From the NCBI RefSeq assembly GCF_017877055.1, contig NZ_JAGIPG010000002.1, positions 1,674,001-1,738,000 on the forward strand: DNA of 64,000 nucleotides, in the 5' to 3' direction. Below the pieces are notes generated by a model. It searched no databases and was not told where the DNA came from. It worked only from the letters and a program-made list of their open reading frames with translations. Shown in pieces: positions 48,069 through 56,757 of this stretch (positions are counted from its first letter, which is position 1; each line of letters opens with the position of its first letter). The DNA is from Neorhizobium galegae. Lineage in GTDB: Bacteria > Pseudomonadota > Alphaproteobacteria > Rhizobiales > Rhizobiaceae. The position numbers were made by a program, and so were the translations under genes.

Positions 48069-48698
48069 ATGAACAAGAAGCCCTTCGCCCTGGCGATCTT
48101 TACCGCATTCGCTGCCACGCCCCTCTGGGCTGCCGACCTCACCTCCTATTCCGAACCTCCGAGCTATAACGAGCCTGCCGGCGCGCCGAAGGCCGGTTGG
48201 GGGGGTGCCTATGTCGGTGCCGATCTCGGCATGGCATCCCGCAAGCTGAACCCGTTCGATGGCGACAAGGGCCTCGTTCTCGGCGCTCACGGCGGTTACA
48301 ACATGGACCTCGATTCCGGCGTCGTCGGCGCGGAAATCGAAGCCTCCCATCTCGGCAACGTGGAAAGCCGCGTGCCGGGCGGCAAGATCACGGAAAAGGG
48401 CCGCGTGGCCGCCAAGGCCAAGGCCGGCGTCGGCTTGAACCAGACGCTCGTCTACGGCACCGCCGGCGTCGCACTCACCAGCTTCGGCGGCAAGAATGGC
48501 ACGTCCGGTCCGGACGGCTGGAAGCCGGGCTGGGTCCTGGGCGCCGGCGTCGAGCAGAAGCTCACCGACAACCTGTCGGCCCGCTTCGAATACAATTACA
48601 CCATGACCAATGACGTCCGCAGCTCGTCGGGTGGCGTTTCCTCGCGCACCGATGTGCGGGATCAGACGCTGAAGGCCGGCGTGAACTACAAGTTCTAG
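48069..48698 (+). CDS. Outer membrane beta-barrel protein (Omp25/31-like)
   Basis: The 209-residue protein has a signal peptide (MNKKPFALAIFTAFAATPLW, cleavage after AWAA near 22) and a family-typical mature domain: GWGGAYVGADLGMASRKL, alternating amphipathic strands, YGTAGVALTSFGG, and the C-terminal QTLKAGVNYKF ending in phenylalanine as needed for barrel insertion. Such porin-like proteins are abundant in rhizobial and Brucella outer membranes. A GGAG ribosome site lies 12 bases before the ATG. A RIME-like element follows immediately. Confidence 0.88.
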   Translation: MNKKPFALAIFTAFAATPLWAADLTSYSEPPSYNEPAGAPKAGWGGAYVGADLGMASRKLNPFDGDKGLVLGAHGGYNMDLDSGVVGAEIEASHLGNVESRVPGGKITEKGRVAAKAKAGVGLNQTLVYGTAGVALTSFGGKNGTSGPDGWKPGWVLGAGVEQKLTDNLSARFEYNYTMTNDVRSSSGGVSSRTDVRDQTLKAGVNYKF

Positions 48699-48801
48699 AG
48701 CACGTCCAGCAAAAGTGCGTCAGCGGTTTTGCGTCCGGACTGCGTGAAAACAAATAGATAGAGCATTTCAGGTGATCCGGTTTTCACCGGAAATGCTCTA
48801 G
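48699..48801. repeat. RIME-like intergenic mosaic element
   Basis: About 100 bases directly after the barrel gene resemble the Rhizobium intergenic mosaic elements: a first imperfect palindrome with GCAAAA/TTTTGC arms (48711-48734) and GCGTCCGGACTGCGTGAAAA, then a second with exact arms TAGAGCATTTC (48759-48769) and GAAATGCTCTA (48790-48800) and inner GGTGA/TCACC. RIMEs are known non-coding repeats of this family. No target duplication was recognised. Confidence 0.75.
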
Positions 48802-48864
48802 TACCGCAAACTCTTCGGATCCATCGGGTCTGGAGACGGTATCGTGCGGTTCGACAATCTGCAA

Positions 48865-48894
48865 AGCGCCGTATGCCGGGAGGCATACGGCGCT
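48865..48894 (-). terminator. Terminator of the glycine-repeat gene
   Basis: A 13-bp perfect stem (48865-48877 with 48882-48894) lies 22 bases after the minus-strand stop at 48916, with a short TTT on its far side. Confidence 0.65.
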
Positions 48895-48915
48895 GCCGGT
48901 TTCAAGGGCAAGCTC

Positions 48916-49548
48916 TCAGAGAGCGGCGTCCGGGTCGAGTTGGTCGCGGACCTGGTCGATCTTGCCGACTGCGGGGCCTACTCCAAGCTGGTCCTGCGCC
49001 CATCCAAAGGCCTCGTCGCTCACCGGCGCGCCCGCGAAATCCTCCAGCGCATCGCGAAGGGCGGCTTCGCCGAGTTCGGGATCCGTGACGGCGGGATCGA
49101 TGCCGTTCGTCAGTTCGTACTGGGCATAGGCCTTCACGTAGGCCGAGAGCGAGGCCATCCGCGGATCGCTTGTGTTGAGATAGGCGTGGTAATTGCGCTT
49201 CAGGGAGCTGAGGCCTGCCACTTTTACGGCCTGCGGCTTGGCTTTCTGCGCGGGTGCCGTTCCTTTCGAGACCTTGCGGTCGGCATCCTTCTTCGCCCGC
49301 TCCTTGCCGGAGCCGAGACTGGCCGAGGTCGACCGGCTCTTGCCGGAATGGCCATGGTTCGAGATGTTGTCGCGATCGGTGCCGCTGCCGCCGCCGTTTC
49401 CACCGCCATGGCCGCCACCATTACCGCCGCCGTTGCCGCCACCATTTCCGTCTTTGGCGAAAGCGAGGTCTGAAAATCCGGTTACCCCGCCGACGGAGAC
49501 TGCAGCAAGCGCCAGGACAACGATGCCGTTCTTGAGGACCTTGTTCAT
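48916..49548 (-). CDS. Secreted glycine-repeat protein of unknown function
   Basis: The 210-residue protein begins with a signal peptide (MNKVLKNGIVVLALAAVSVG, cleavage near AFA-KDG at about 31). The mature N terminus is a repeat of GGGN and GGGH units (NGGGNGGGNGGGHGGGNGGG), then a basic linker with KSRSTSASLGSGKERAKKDA, then a folded-looking helical part (LSSLKRNYHAYLNTSDPRMA to the end). Glycine repeats suggest a flexible, possibly surface-exposed spacer. The ATG at 49548 with GGAG nine bases before it is preferred to the longer opening. Similar proteins occur in rhizobia without known role. Confidence 0.78.
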   Translation of the reverse strand: MNKVLKNGIVVLALAAVSVGGVTGFSDLAFAKDGNGGGNGGGNGGGHGGGNGGGSGTDRDNISNHGHSGKSRSTSASLGSGKERAKKDADRKVSKGTAPAQKAKPQAVKVAGLSSLKRNYHAYLNTSDPRMASLSAYVKAYAQYELTNGIDPAVTDPELGEAALRDALEDFAGAPVSDEAFGWAQDQLGVGPAVGKIDQVRDQLDPDAAL

Positions 49549-49863
49549 ATTTACCGATCTCCATATGCCCTGCCCAAGCCGGGAGACGCTCCGCGCTTGG
49601 GGGCTTTTCAGATGCCGCGCATTCTGGAGCAGCGGCCGATATAAATCCATGGGATTAGGGCCAATGAGCCTGCATTCGGGACCAAGGTCCGGTGGGGCGG
49701 GGACCTTGGTCTCATGGAGTTTGCGGGGCGAAGCAGGCAGGTGGGCTGTTTGTGACGGGATGAGCTCTCCTCCCCAGCCGCCGTGCGTCTGCACGGCGAG
49801 AAGAGGCGTCCCACGCAAGGAGGGAGATGGGAGCACCGCTGGCATTCTTCGAATATGTTCAGA
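49549..49863. other. Intergenic region with strong hairpin
   Basis: The 315 bases between two minus-strand genes hold no gene. An 11-bp perfect stem pairs 49680-49690 with 49701-49711, and CCCAAGC/GCTTGGG arms lie at about 49573-49600. The first may end transcription of the low-GC gene upstream; the second lies in the leader of the glycine-repeat gene. Confidence 0.5.
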
Positions 49864-50571
49864 CTAAGGACGAAGTGGTGGCGCAATGCCATTCCAAGAT
49901 TCGATAAAACGTTGCGTTTCTTTCGGGTAGAGATCAGCTGCAGAGACGCTAAATATGCTGAAATACGCATTGCCGCATGCGTCGGTCGTGTGCCACGTTA
50001 GGTTGGCTAGGTCGCTGTACGTATTGATATAAAGCTGCGCGTTTACGTGGGGGCCGATGTGGAATCGATTGCCGTCATGATGAGCTATTATTGATGTCGA
50101 CGATGGATGTGTGCCGTAGTCGGAAAAGAAGTGGAATTTCTCGTAGAGAGAAGCAAACCGCGCGGTGCCTTTCAGCCGAGGCTTAGTGTTGAGCTTCATC
50201 GGGCTAAATTTTTTCCACTGATCCTTGCCACTGAGCTTTCGCCATTGGCGCACATCTTCAGGGATTTCAGTGAAATATAGCGCGAGCATGCCGATTTCGG
50301 CAATATCGCGGAGCAGACCAGCGGCCTGAACGAAATATCCGCAATCTAGCAATTTTGTTGCCGCTCCAACTTGGTTCACGATTCGAAAGCCAAGTTGAGA
50401 AGCAGCCAGATAGTCCGCGTGTTCTTCTGGATCGTGTCGCGCGACATCCTGATGAAGCAGAGCCTTCCGAAGCAAATCAGTTGACGCCACGAGAACTTCG
50501 ACTTGAGCCGAAATGGCAGAGGCGAGCCGATGATGGCCCGCCTCTACTTCGCGTTCGTCAAAGATGCTCAT
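49864..50571 (-). CDS. Low-GC gene of unknown function, cut off from its ribosome site by a transposable element
   Basis: This gives 235 residues (MSIFDEREVEAGHHRLASAI) with no signal or membrane helix. The helical N-terminal half (AAGLLRDIAEIGMLALYFTE) faintly recalls the DUF5677-type group; I am not sure. Base composition is clearly AT-richer than its neighbours, which suggests transfer. The ATG at 50571 shares its first base with the target duplication of the 800-bp element, so no ribosome site exists at its present start. Rejoining the sequence across the element puts AAGG seven bases before this ATG, 20 bases after the nrdJ stop. It may now be silent. Confidence 0.7.
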   Translation of the reverse strand: MSIFDEREVEAGHHRLASAISAQVEVLVASTDLLRKALLHQDVARHDPEEHADYLAASQLGFRIVNQVGAATKLLDCGYFVQAAGLLRDIAEIGMLALYFTEIPEDVRQWRKLSGKDQWKKFSPMKLNTKPRLKGTARFASLYEKFHFFSDYGTHPSSTSIIAHHDGNRFHIGPHVNAQLYINTYSDLANLTWHTTDACGNAYFSIFSVSAADLYPKETQRFIESWNGIAPPLRP

Positions 50572-50575
50572 CAAA

Positions 50576-51375
50576 TGTGGAGCGACAATCAGTATGACAT
50601 AAAACGGATTTCAATCTCCCAGAACTAAGGCGCTTTTAGATCGGTTACGACAAGCATAGTGACACGACGACAGATCGGTTTGACACAACATTAACGCTGG
50701 CAAAAACCAGGATGCCCCAGTCGGATCACCTCCGTATTTGAAGGTTGTTGAAAAGTTGGCCAAATGCCAAATTCACGCGCCACCCGGCTACAGAAAAAAT
50801 GTTGACAGTCACGTAAAGTAGAACAAAGCTTAGACGACTAAAATGAGGATATCGGAATGTTTGAAGTCGTCATCATGATCTGCTCCGCACTAATGTCTGC
50901 CCTCGGAATCACAACTGTGCTGTTCGCGTTGATGGAAAATCACACGATCCCTCTCATTGCCACTGACACGTTTGGATTTATCTGCTATTTTTCGTGGCTC
51001 CCTGGCCTAGCCGCTTCGATGATTTTTCTTTCAATGACCTCACGGTTTGCTGAGTGACAATCCCGGCCCGTAAAATGCAGCGATCAAGCTCAGAGAGCTG
51101 ATGCCGCATCAATGTAACATCGGCATAACTCCGTGGGATTACGCATAGGCAGAAAACCGACATCTCCAGACCTCAATGCTTGATGGGATTGACGACATCT
51201 GGAGCATTCCAGCTCACCGCCTTGGTCTCGGAGACTTCACTCCGACGACCACACAGCTCAAGCTGCGTTAGGGTAGCCGCTTAAATGCATCACGATACAC
51301 ACACGTCGCCCAAAGGTTTCGGGCGGCATTTGTGTCACGATAGTGTCGTTATGTCATACTGATTGTCGCGCCACA
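50576..51375. mobile_element. 800-bp non-autonomous transposable element with 27-bp terminal inverted repeats
   Basis: The left end (50576-50602) and right end (51349-51375) are inverted repeats matching in 26 of 27 bases, starting TGTGG and containing CGACAATCAGTATGACATAA. They are flanked by the direct repeat TCAAA (50571-50575 and 51376-51380), a 5-bp target duplication. No transposase frame lies inside; only a small membrane-protein gene is plausible. TG...CA ends with a 5-bp duplication would suit the IS21 family or several others, so the family is left open. It is a deletion derivative or MITE-like element. Confidence 0.85.
50857..51057 (+). CDS. Small two-helix membrane protein inside the element
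   Basis: The 66-residue frame (MFEVVIMICSALMSALGITT) predicts two membrane helices, FEVVIMICSALMSALGITTV and a second near FICYFSWLPGLAASMIFLSM. GAGG lies eight bases before the ATG and a perfect TTGACA at 50802-50807 lies 50 bases upstream, although no good -10 is placed. I do not recognise the family. It may be cargo of the element, or a chance frame in low-GC DNA. Confidence 0.4.
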   Translation: MFEVVIMICSALMSALGITTVLFALMENHTIPLIATDTFGFICYFSWLPGLAASMIFLSMTSRFAE

Positions 51376-51392
51376 TCAAAGCGCCTTGCTAA

Positions 51393-54300
51393 TTAGCTGC
51401 ACCCGCTCGTCGCACCGCAAGTGTCGCACTTCTCGCAAGTCCCATTCCGGACCATCGTGAAGTTCTGGCACTCGCCGCACATGTTGCCCGTATAGCCTTG
51501 GGCGATCGAGCGCATCCGGCGTTCGTTTTCGACCTTCTTGGCTTCCGTCTTCGCCGTTGCAGCCTCGTCGGCGGCCTTGTCGGAGAAGAGCGCTGTCGTG
51601 GCGGCCTGTTCCTCGGCCAGTTCCTCGACGATCTCTTCGGCGAGTTCCTTGGCGCGCTCCTCGTAGTCCCGCTTGAAGGAGACGATTTCGGAGGTGGAGA
51701 TGGCAACCGTCGGTTCCAGCTTGCGGGCGGCGGCACCGGCAAAGGCGGTGACGTTGGTGCCGGCCGAGGCGCGGGCAGGGGCGGCGGTGGCCGAGCCCTT
51801 GATCTCGGCGGCCGGGCGGTCGCCGCCGGTGCCGGAGACGAGCACCGGCTTGTAGCCGCGGGTCAGGCCCTTGGAGACCACGTCCGCCTTGCCTTCCGAG
51901 ACGCCGCGGCCGAGCGCGGTGTTGTTGAAGTCCGACGTATCGACATGGGCGAGGTCGTGGCGGCCGAGATAGGAGATCGCCAGTTCGCGGAACACGTAGT
52001 CGAGGATCGACGTGGCGTTCTTGATCGCGTCATTGCCCGTGACGATGCCGGCCGGCTCGAACTTGGTGAAAGTGAACGCGTCGACATATTCCTCGAGCGG
52101 CACGCCATACTGCAGGCCGAGCGAGACGGAGATCGCGAAGTTGTTGATGAAGGCGCGCAGCGCCGAGCCTTCCTTGTTCATGTCGAGGAAGATTTCGCCG
52201 AGACGGCCGTCGTCGTATTCGCCGGTGCGCAGGAAGATCGTGTGTCCGCCGATCTTCGCCTTCTGGGTATAACCCTTGCGGCGGCCGGGCAGTTTTTCCT
52301 GGCTGCGGACGACCTTTTCGATGATCCGCTCGACGATCTTTTCGGTGATCGTCACGGCTTGGGCGGCTGCCGGCTGGGCCAGCAGTTCCTCGACGGCGTC
52401 TTCCACATCGTCATCGGCAATCAGCGACGAGTTGAGCGGCTGGGAGAGTTTTGAGCCGTCGCGGTAAAGCGCGTTGGCCTTCAGGCCGAGCTTCCAGGAC
52501 AGCATGTAGGCGGAACCGCAATCCTCGACGGTCGCGTCGTTGGGCATGTTGATCGTCTTGGAGATCGCACCCGAGATGAACGGCTGGGCGGCCGCCATCA
52601 TGCGGATATGGCTTTCGACCGAGAGATAACGCTTGCCGATCTTGCCGCAAGGATTGGCGCAATCGAAGACCGGCAGATGTTCGGCCTTCAGGAAGGGCGC
52701 GCCCTCCAGCGTCATCGCGCCGCAGACATGGATGTTGGCCGCCTCGATGTCCTTCTTCGAGAAACCGATGTGTTCGAGCAGGTTGAAGCTCATGTCGGTG
52801 AGCTGTTCGTCGCTGACCTTCAGCGTGCCCTTGAGGAAGTCGGCGCCCAAGGTCCACTGGTTGAAGACGAACTTGATGTCGAAGGCGGCCTTCAGCGCGC
52901 CGTTGACGGCCTCGATCTTCTCGTCGGTGAAGCCCTTGGCCCGCAGCGAGCCGGGGTTGACGCCCGGAGCCTGGTTGAGGTTGCCGTGGCCGACGGCATA
53001 GGCTTCGATCTCGGCGATCTGGCTTTCCGAGTAGCCGAGCGTGCGCAGCGCTTCCGGGACGGCGCGGTTGATGATCTTCCAGTAGCCGCCGCCGGCGAGC
53101 TTCTTGAACTTGACGAGCGCGAAATCGGGCTCGATGCCGGTCGTGTCGCAATCCATCACGAGGCCGATCGTGCCGGTCGGCGCAATGACCGAGACCTGCG
53201 CGTTGCGGTAGCCGTGCTGTTCGCCGAGGGAAAGCGCCTTGTCCCAGGCGGCCTTGGCATGGGCGACCAGATCCTGGTCCGGGTTTTCCGAATGGATCAG
53301 CGCCACCGGGTTGACCGACAGCTGTTCGTAGCCGGAGGTCTCGCCGTGTGCTGCGCGGCGATGGTTGCGGATGACCCGCAGCATGCTGTCGCGGTTCGGC
53401 GCGTAGTTCGGGAACGGGCCGAGCTCGGAGGCGATTTCCGCCGAGGTGGCGTAGGAAATGCCGGTCATGATTGCGGTCAGCGAGCCTGCGATGGCGCGGC
53501 CTTCCGGAGAGTCATAAGCGATGCCGGTCGACATCAGGAGGCCGCCGATATTGGCGTAACCGAGGCCGAGCGTGCGGTACTGGTAGGAAAGTTCGGCAAT
53601 CTGGCGCGACGGGAACTGCGCCATCATCACCGAGATTTCGAGGACGACGGTCCAGAGCCGCGTCGCATGTTCGTAATCGGCGATGTTGATGCGGGCGGTC
53701 GCCTTGTCCTTGAACTGCAGCAGGTTCATGGAGGCGAGGTTGCAGGCCGTGTCGTCGAGGAACATGTATTCCGAGCACGGGTTCGAGCCGCGGATCGGGC
53801 CGCCGGCAGGCGACGTGTGCCAGTCGTTCATCGTCGAGTTGAAGTGGATGCCCGGATCGGCGGACGCCCAGGCGGCGTAGGAGATCTGTTCCCAGAGGTC
53901 CTTGGCCTTCAGCGTCTTCATCACCCGGCCGTCCTTGCGGGCGGTGAGGTTCCAGTCGCCATCCGTCTCCACGGCGCGCAAAAAGTCGTCCTTGAGCGAG
54001 ACGGAGTTGTTGGAGTTCTGGCCGGAGACGGTGAGGTAGGCTTCCGAATCCCAGTCCGTGTCATAGGTCTTGAATTCCAGGTCCTTGTAGCCCTGGCGGG
54101 CGAACTGGATGACGCGGCCGACATAGTTTTCCGGAACCTGGTCCTTCTTGGCGGCTTTGATCTCGCGCTTCAGCGCCGGGTTCTTGAGCGGGTCGTAGCA
54201 ATCGTCGCCGCTTCCGCCTTCGCAATTGAGGCAGGCCTTCATGATGGCCTTCAGGTGCTTGGAGACGATCTTTGAACCGGTGACGAGGGCCGCCACCTTC

Positions 54301-55205
54301 TGCTCTTCCTTGACCTTCCAGTTGATGTATTCCTCGATATCCGGATGGTCGATATCGACGACGACCATCTTGGCGGCGCGGCGGGTGGTGCCGCCCGACT
54401 TGATGGCGCCGGCGGCGCGGTCGCCGATTTTCAGGAAGCTCATGAGGCCGGAAGAACGGCCGCCACCCGAAAGCTTTTCGCCTTCGCCGCGCAGCATCGA
54501 GAAGTTGGAGCCGGTGCCGGAGCCGTATTTGAACAGGCGCGCCTCGCGGACCCACAGGTCCATGATGCCGCCTTCGTTGACGAGATCGTCCTCGACCGAC
54601 TGGATGAAGCAGGCATGCGGCTGCGGATGCTCATAGGCCGACTTCGACTTCGTCAGCTTGCCCGTGAAGGGGTCGACATAGAAATGGCCCTGGCCGGGGC
54701 CGTCGATGCCATAGGCCCAGTGCAGGCCGGTGTTGAACCACTGCGGGGAATTCGGGGCGACGCGCTGGGTGGCGAGCATGTAGGCGAGCTCGTCCATGAA
54801 GGCGGCGGCATCTTCTTCGGAGGTGAAATAACCGCCCTTCCAGCCCCAATAGGTCCAGGTGCCGGCAAGACGGGAGAAAACCTGGCGCGCATCGGTTTCG
54901 GAGCCGTACTGCTCTTCCTTCGGCAGCGCCTTCATCGCTTCCGTGTCAGCTACAGAGCGCCACAGGAAGGAGGGGACGTCGTTTTCCTCGACCTTTTTCA
55001 GGATCTTCGGAACGCCGGCCTTGCGGAAATATTTCTGCGCCAGAACGTCGGTCGCGACCTGGGAGAATTGCGCCGGCACGTCGATATCGGCAAGCCGGAA
55101 GACGATCGAGCCGTCCGGATTGCGGATCTCGCTGATCCCCTTGCGGAATTCGATTTCCCCGTAAGCGCCTGTGGCCGGCTTGGTGAAACGACGTTCGATG
55201 CGCAT
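51393..55205 (-). CDS. nrdJ: Vitamin B12-dependent (class II) ribonucleotide reductase
   Basis: NrdJ reduces ribonucleotides to deoxyribonucleotides with adenosylcobalamin and works with or without oxygen. The ATG at 55205 gives 1270 residues ([20 protein letters not shown]); the 21 codons before it are not conserved. Blocks seen in order include [59 protein letters not shown] (an active-site cysteine region), [20 protein letters not shown], and a C-terminal zinc-ribbon-like tail [20 protein letters not shown]. It is the long form typical of rhizobia. Two NrdR-like boxes overlap its promoter. It formerly led into the low-GC gene downstream. Confidence 0.97.
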   Translation of the reverse strand: MRIERRFTKPATGAYGEIEFRKGISEIRNPDGSIVFRLADIDVPAQFSQVATDVLAQKYFRKAGVPKILKKVEENDVPSFLWRSVADTEAMKALPKEEQYGSETDARQVFSRLAGTWTYWGWKGGYFTSEEDAAAFMDELAYMLATQRVAPNSPQWFNTGLHWAYGIDGPGQGHFYVDPFTGKLTKSKSAYEHPQPHACFIQSVEDDLVNEGGIMDLWVREARLFKYGSGTGSNFSMLRGEGEKLSGGGRSSGLMSFLKIGDRAAGAIKSGGTTRRAAKMVVVDIDHPDIEEYINWKVKEEQKVAALVTGSKIVSKHLKAIMKACLNCEGGSGDDCYDPLKNPALKREIKAAKKDQVPENYVGRVIQFARQGYKDLEFKTYDTDWDSEAYLTVSGQNSNNSVSLKDDFLRAVETDGDWNLTARKDGRVMKTLKAKDLWEQISYAAWASADPGIHFNSTMNDWHTSPAGGPIRGSNPCSEYMFLDDTACNLASMNLLQFKDKATARINIADYEHATRLWTVVLEISVMMAQFPSRQIAELSYQYRTLGLGYANIGGLLMSTGIAYDSPEGRAIAGSLTAIMTGISYATSAEIASELGPFPNYAPNRDSMLRVIRNHRRAAHGETSGYEQLSVNPVALIHSENPDQDLVAHAKAAWDKALSLGEQHGYRNAQVSVIAPTGTIGLVMDCDTTGIEPDFALVKFKKLAGGGYWKIINRAVPEALRTLGYSESQIAEIEAYAVGHGNLNQAPGVNPGSLRAKGFTDEKIEAVNGALKAAFDIKFVFNQWTLGADFLKGTLKVSDEQLTDMSFNLLEHIGFSKKDIEAANIHVCGAMTLEGAPFLKAEHLPVFDCANPCGKIGKRYLSVESHIRMMAAAQPFISGAISKTINMPNDATVEDCGSAYMLSWKLGLKANALYRDGSKLSQPLNSSLIADDDVEDAVEELLAQPAAAQAVTITEKIVERIIEKVVRSQEKLPGRRKGYTQKAKIGGHTIFLRTGEYDDGRLGEIFLDMNKEGSALRAFINNFAISVSLGLQYGVPLEEYVDAFTFTKFEPAGIVTGNDAIKNATSILDYVFRELAISYLGRHDLAHVDTSDFNNTALGRGVSEGKADVVSKGLTRGYKPVLVSGTGGDRPAAEIKGSATAAPARASAGTNVTAFAGAAARKLEPTVAISTSEIVSFKRDYEERAKELAEEIVEELAEEQAATTALFSDKAADEAATAKTEAKKVENERRMRSIAQGYTGNMCGECQNFTMVRNGTCEKCDTCGATSGCS

Positions 55206-55328
55206 TGCCTTAAATCCCTCGTCTGTTGGCGCCCGATTGAAGAGCGCAGATGTGCCGCTCCAGCCCACGCGTTCGACGCGCGCAGCCGGTTGAATGTTTC
55301 CGATCCCAGGTGACCATCCGTAGATGCC

Positions 55329-55403
55329 AACCTGTATGTTGTGGTGATAACGGCTGCAACACTACTACATATAGTATTAACAGAATCTTTCCGCCAGTCC
55401 CAA
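55329..55403 (-). promoter_or_regulatory. nrdJ promoter with two NrdR-like boxes
   Basis: On the minus strand CTATATGTAG (55365-55374) matches the core of the NrdR consensus CwATATwTwG-type box in nine of ten positions. A weaker copy CAACATACAG lies 33 bases downstream (55332-55341), the three-helix-turn spacing typical of NrdR pairs. TTGGGA (55398-55403) and TAATAC (55374-55379), 18 bases apart, give a plausible promoter overlapping the first box. Repression of nrdJ by NrdR is inferred. Confidence 0.6.
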
Positions 55404-56115
55404 CCGTTGTTCCGGAGCGGAAAATCGAGCACGCACGGAGACCGTGATAGCAGCCCGCCCCTCATAGCCGGACTGCATGGTCTTTTCCCGTCAAACTCGA
55501 AGAAGAACCGGCCTCGTGATTCCGGTCCAGTCGCCGCCGCAACGTAAGGGACACTGTCGGACGACCCGAGAGATTCGTCAAGGCGTAGATCGCTACGCTT
55601 TTGTAACCACAAGATATTGTGCCTGTCAGGCTGTGGATAACGGGGACGAAGAAATAGCCGAGGATTCTCAGGCAGTTGCGAGGACGGCTTGAAGCTTGCG
55701 TAAGAAGGTGCCGAAATATTTCGTGACAGCCATACCCTACGACAAACCCGGCTCAGCGCGGTTTTGAAGGTCCGGCCGTACCATATTGAGGCACTTCAAG
55801 AATCCACAGCCACTAGTAATAGATCAGCCCGCGCTGATTTTGGACCGCGCGGGCTGATGACAAGCACCGGGATTTTTGGAAGGGGCTGACGAGAATCAGT
55901 CGTTGGCGAACGGCCCCCGACGGGTGAAGCTCTGTCCAAGAAATAGGCCCAGGCGTCCTGACTGGCTTAAGCCCAAGAACTCTGGCCACGTAGGTTGTTC
56001 GAAAAAGCGAGGACGTTTGCCGAACAAGCTCGTCATCGGGGGGCCAGAGTCTGGTTTATGTGTCCCGGCGCTGCGGCCTCAACGATGCCGCAGCGCCGAA
56101 GCAATCTCGCCCGGC
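55404..56115. other. Intergenic region with two strong hairpins
   Basis: About 700 bases upstream of nrdJ have no convincing gene. A 12-bp perfect stem pairs 55823-55834 with 55847-55858, and an 11-bp stem (56067-56077 with 56087-56097) lies just after the stop of the sensor-like gene and probably ends it; neither has a T-run. The 5' part of the region (up to about 55600) has some short openings without family similarity. Confidence 0.5.
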
Positions 56116-56697
56116 TCAGAGAGAATCGACGTTTATCCCGATGGTAACGGCGCCGATCGGCGTTCCGCTCTCATCGGAAATCGTCACGCTTGCCTGCGAT
56201 TGCAGCGTCTGGGACGATTCGTCTTTTTCGACCTCGTCGACGAAGAGCGCGTTCTTGCCGGCACCGAAGGACTTCTTGAACTTTGCCTCGTCGCCCTGCC
56301 AGTAGTCGGAGGTTATGTCGCTCTGCCCGACATTCAGCCCCTTGGCATCCATGACGAAGATTTCGGTAATGGCACCCTCGGACTTCTCCTTCTTTTCCAC
56401 GAGAAGTTTCGACAGAGCGTTGTTCAGCACGCCGTCGATCATCGCACGATTGGAGCTGTCGACCTCGGCGCGCCATTTCTTGTCGAGCGCCAGGATATCG
56501 GCGTCGCTCAGCTTGGCATTGGCAGCGTTCTGGGCCTTGATCGCCGAGATCACCACGGCATCGTTGAGCCAGGGCTTTATCTTGGCGGTGACATATTCGC
56601 TCACCGGTGCGACATGGGCCTCCTCGGCCAGAGCCGTGCCAAGCGGCAGGGCGAGTACGGTGCTGCCGAGAAGGAGCATGATGACGATCTTATGCAT
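56116..56697 (-). CDS. Free-standing periplasmic Cache-like sensor protein
   Basis: The 193-residue protein has a signal peptide (MHKIVIMLLLGSTVLALPLG, cleavage near ALA-EEA) and no further membrane helix. The mature part reads like a PDC/Cache ligand-binding fold: a long N-terminal helix, then ITEIFVMDAKGLNVGQSDIT, DYWQGDEAKFKKSF, and a final SVTISDESGTPIGAVTIGIN. Such folds usually sit on chemoreceptors or kinases; here it is separate and lies 60 bases downstream of a chemoreceptor gene on the same strand. It may bind a ligand in the periplasm and present it to that receptor, which is inference. Confidence 0.75.
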   Translation of the reverse strand: MHKIVIMLLLGSTVLALPLGTALAEEAHVAPVSEYVTAKIKPWLNDAVVISAIKAQNAANAKLSDADILALDKKWRAEVDSSNRAMIDGVLNNALSKLLVEKKEKSEGAITEIFVMDAKGLNVGQSDITSDYWQGDEAKFKKSFGAGKNALFVDEVEKDESSQTLQSQASVTISDESGTPIGAVTIGINVDSL

Positions 56698-56757
56698 AGG
56701 TGTTTCCCTTCCATAGGTTGCTGACGTTTATGAAGTCATGCGGCTGCAGAGGCGTCT

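Noticed and set aside
47901..48350. Minus-strand frame over the outer membrane protein start
   Set aside because: The + strand frame has a signal peptide and barrel features; the minus frame is a shadow.
55206..55600. Cobalamin riboswitch upstream of nrdJ
   Set aside because: No B12-box-like element was seen; the visible dyads fit NrdR boxes better, and B12-using enzymes usually lack such riboswitches.
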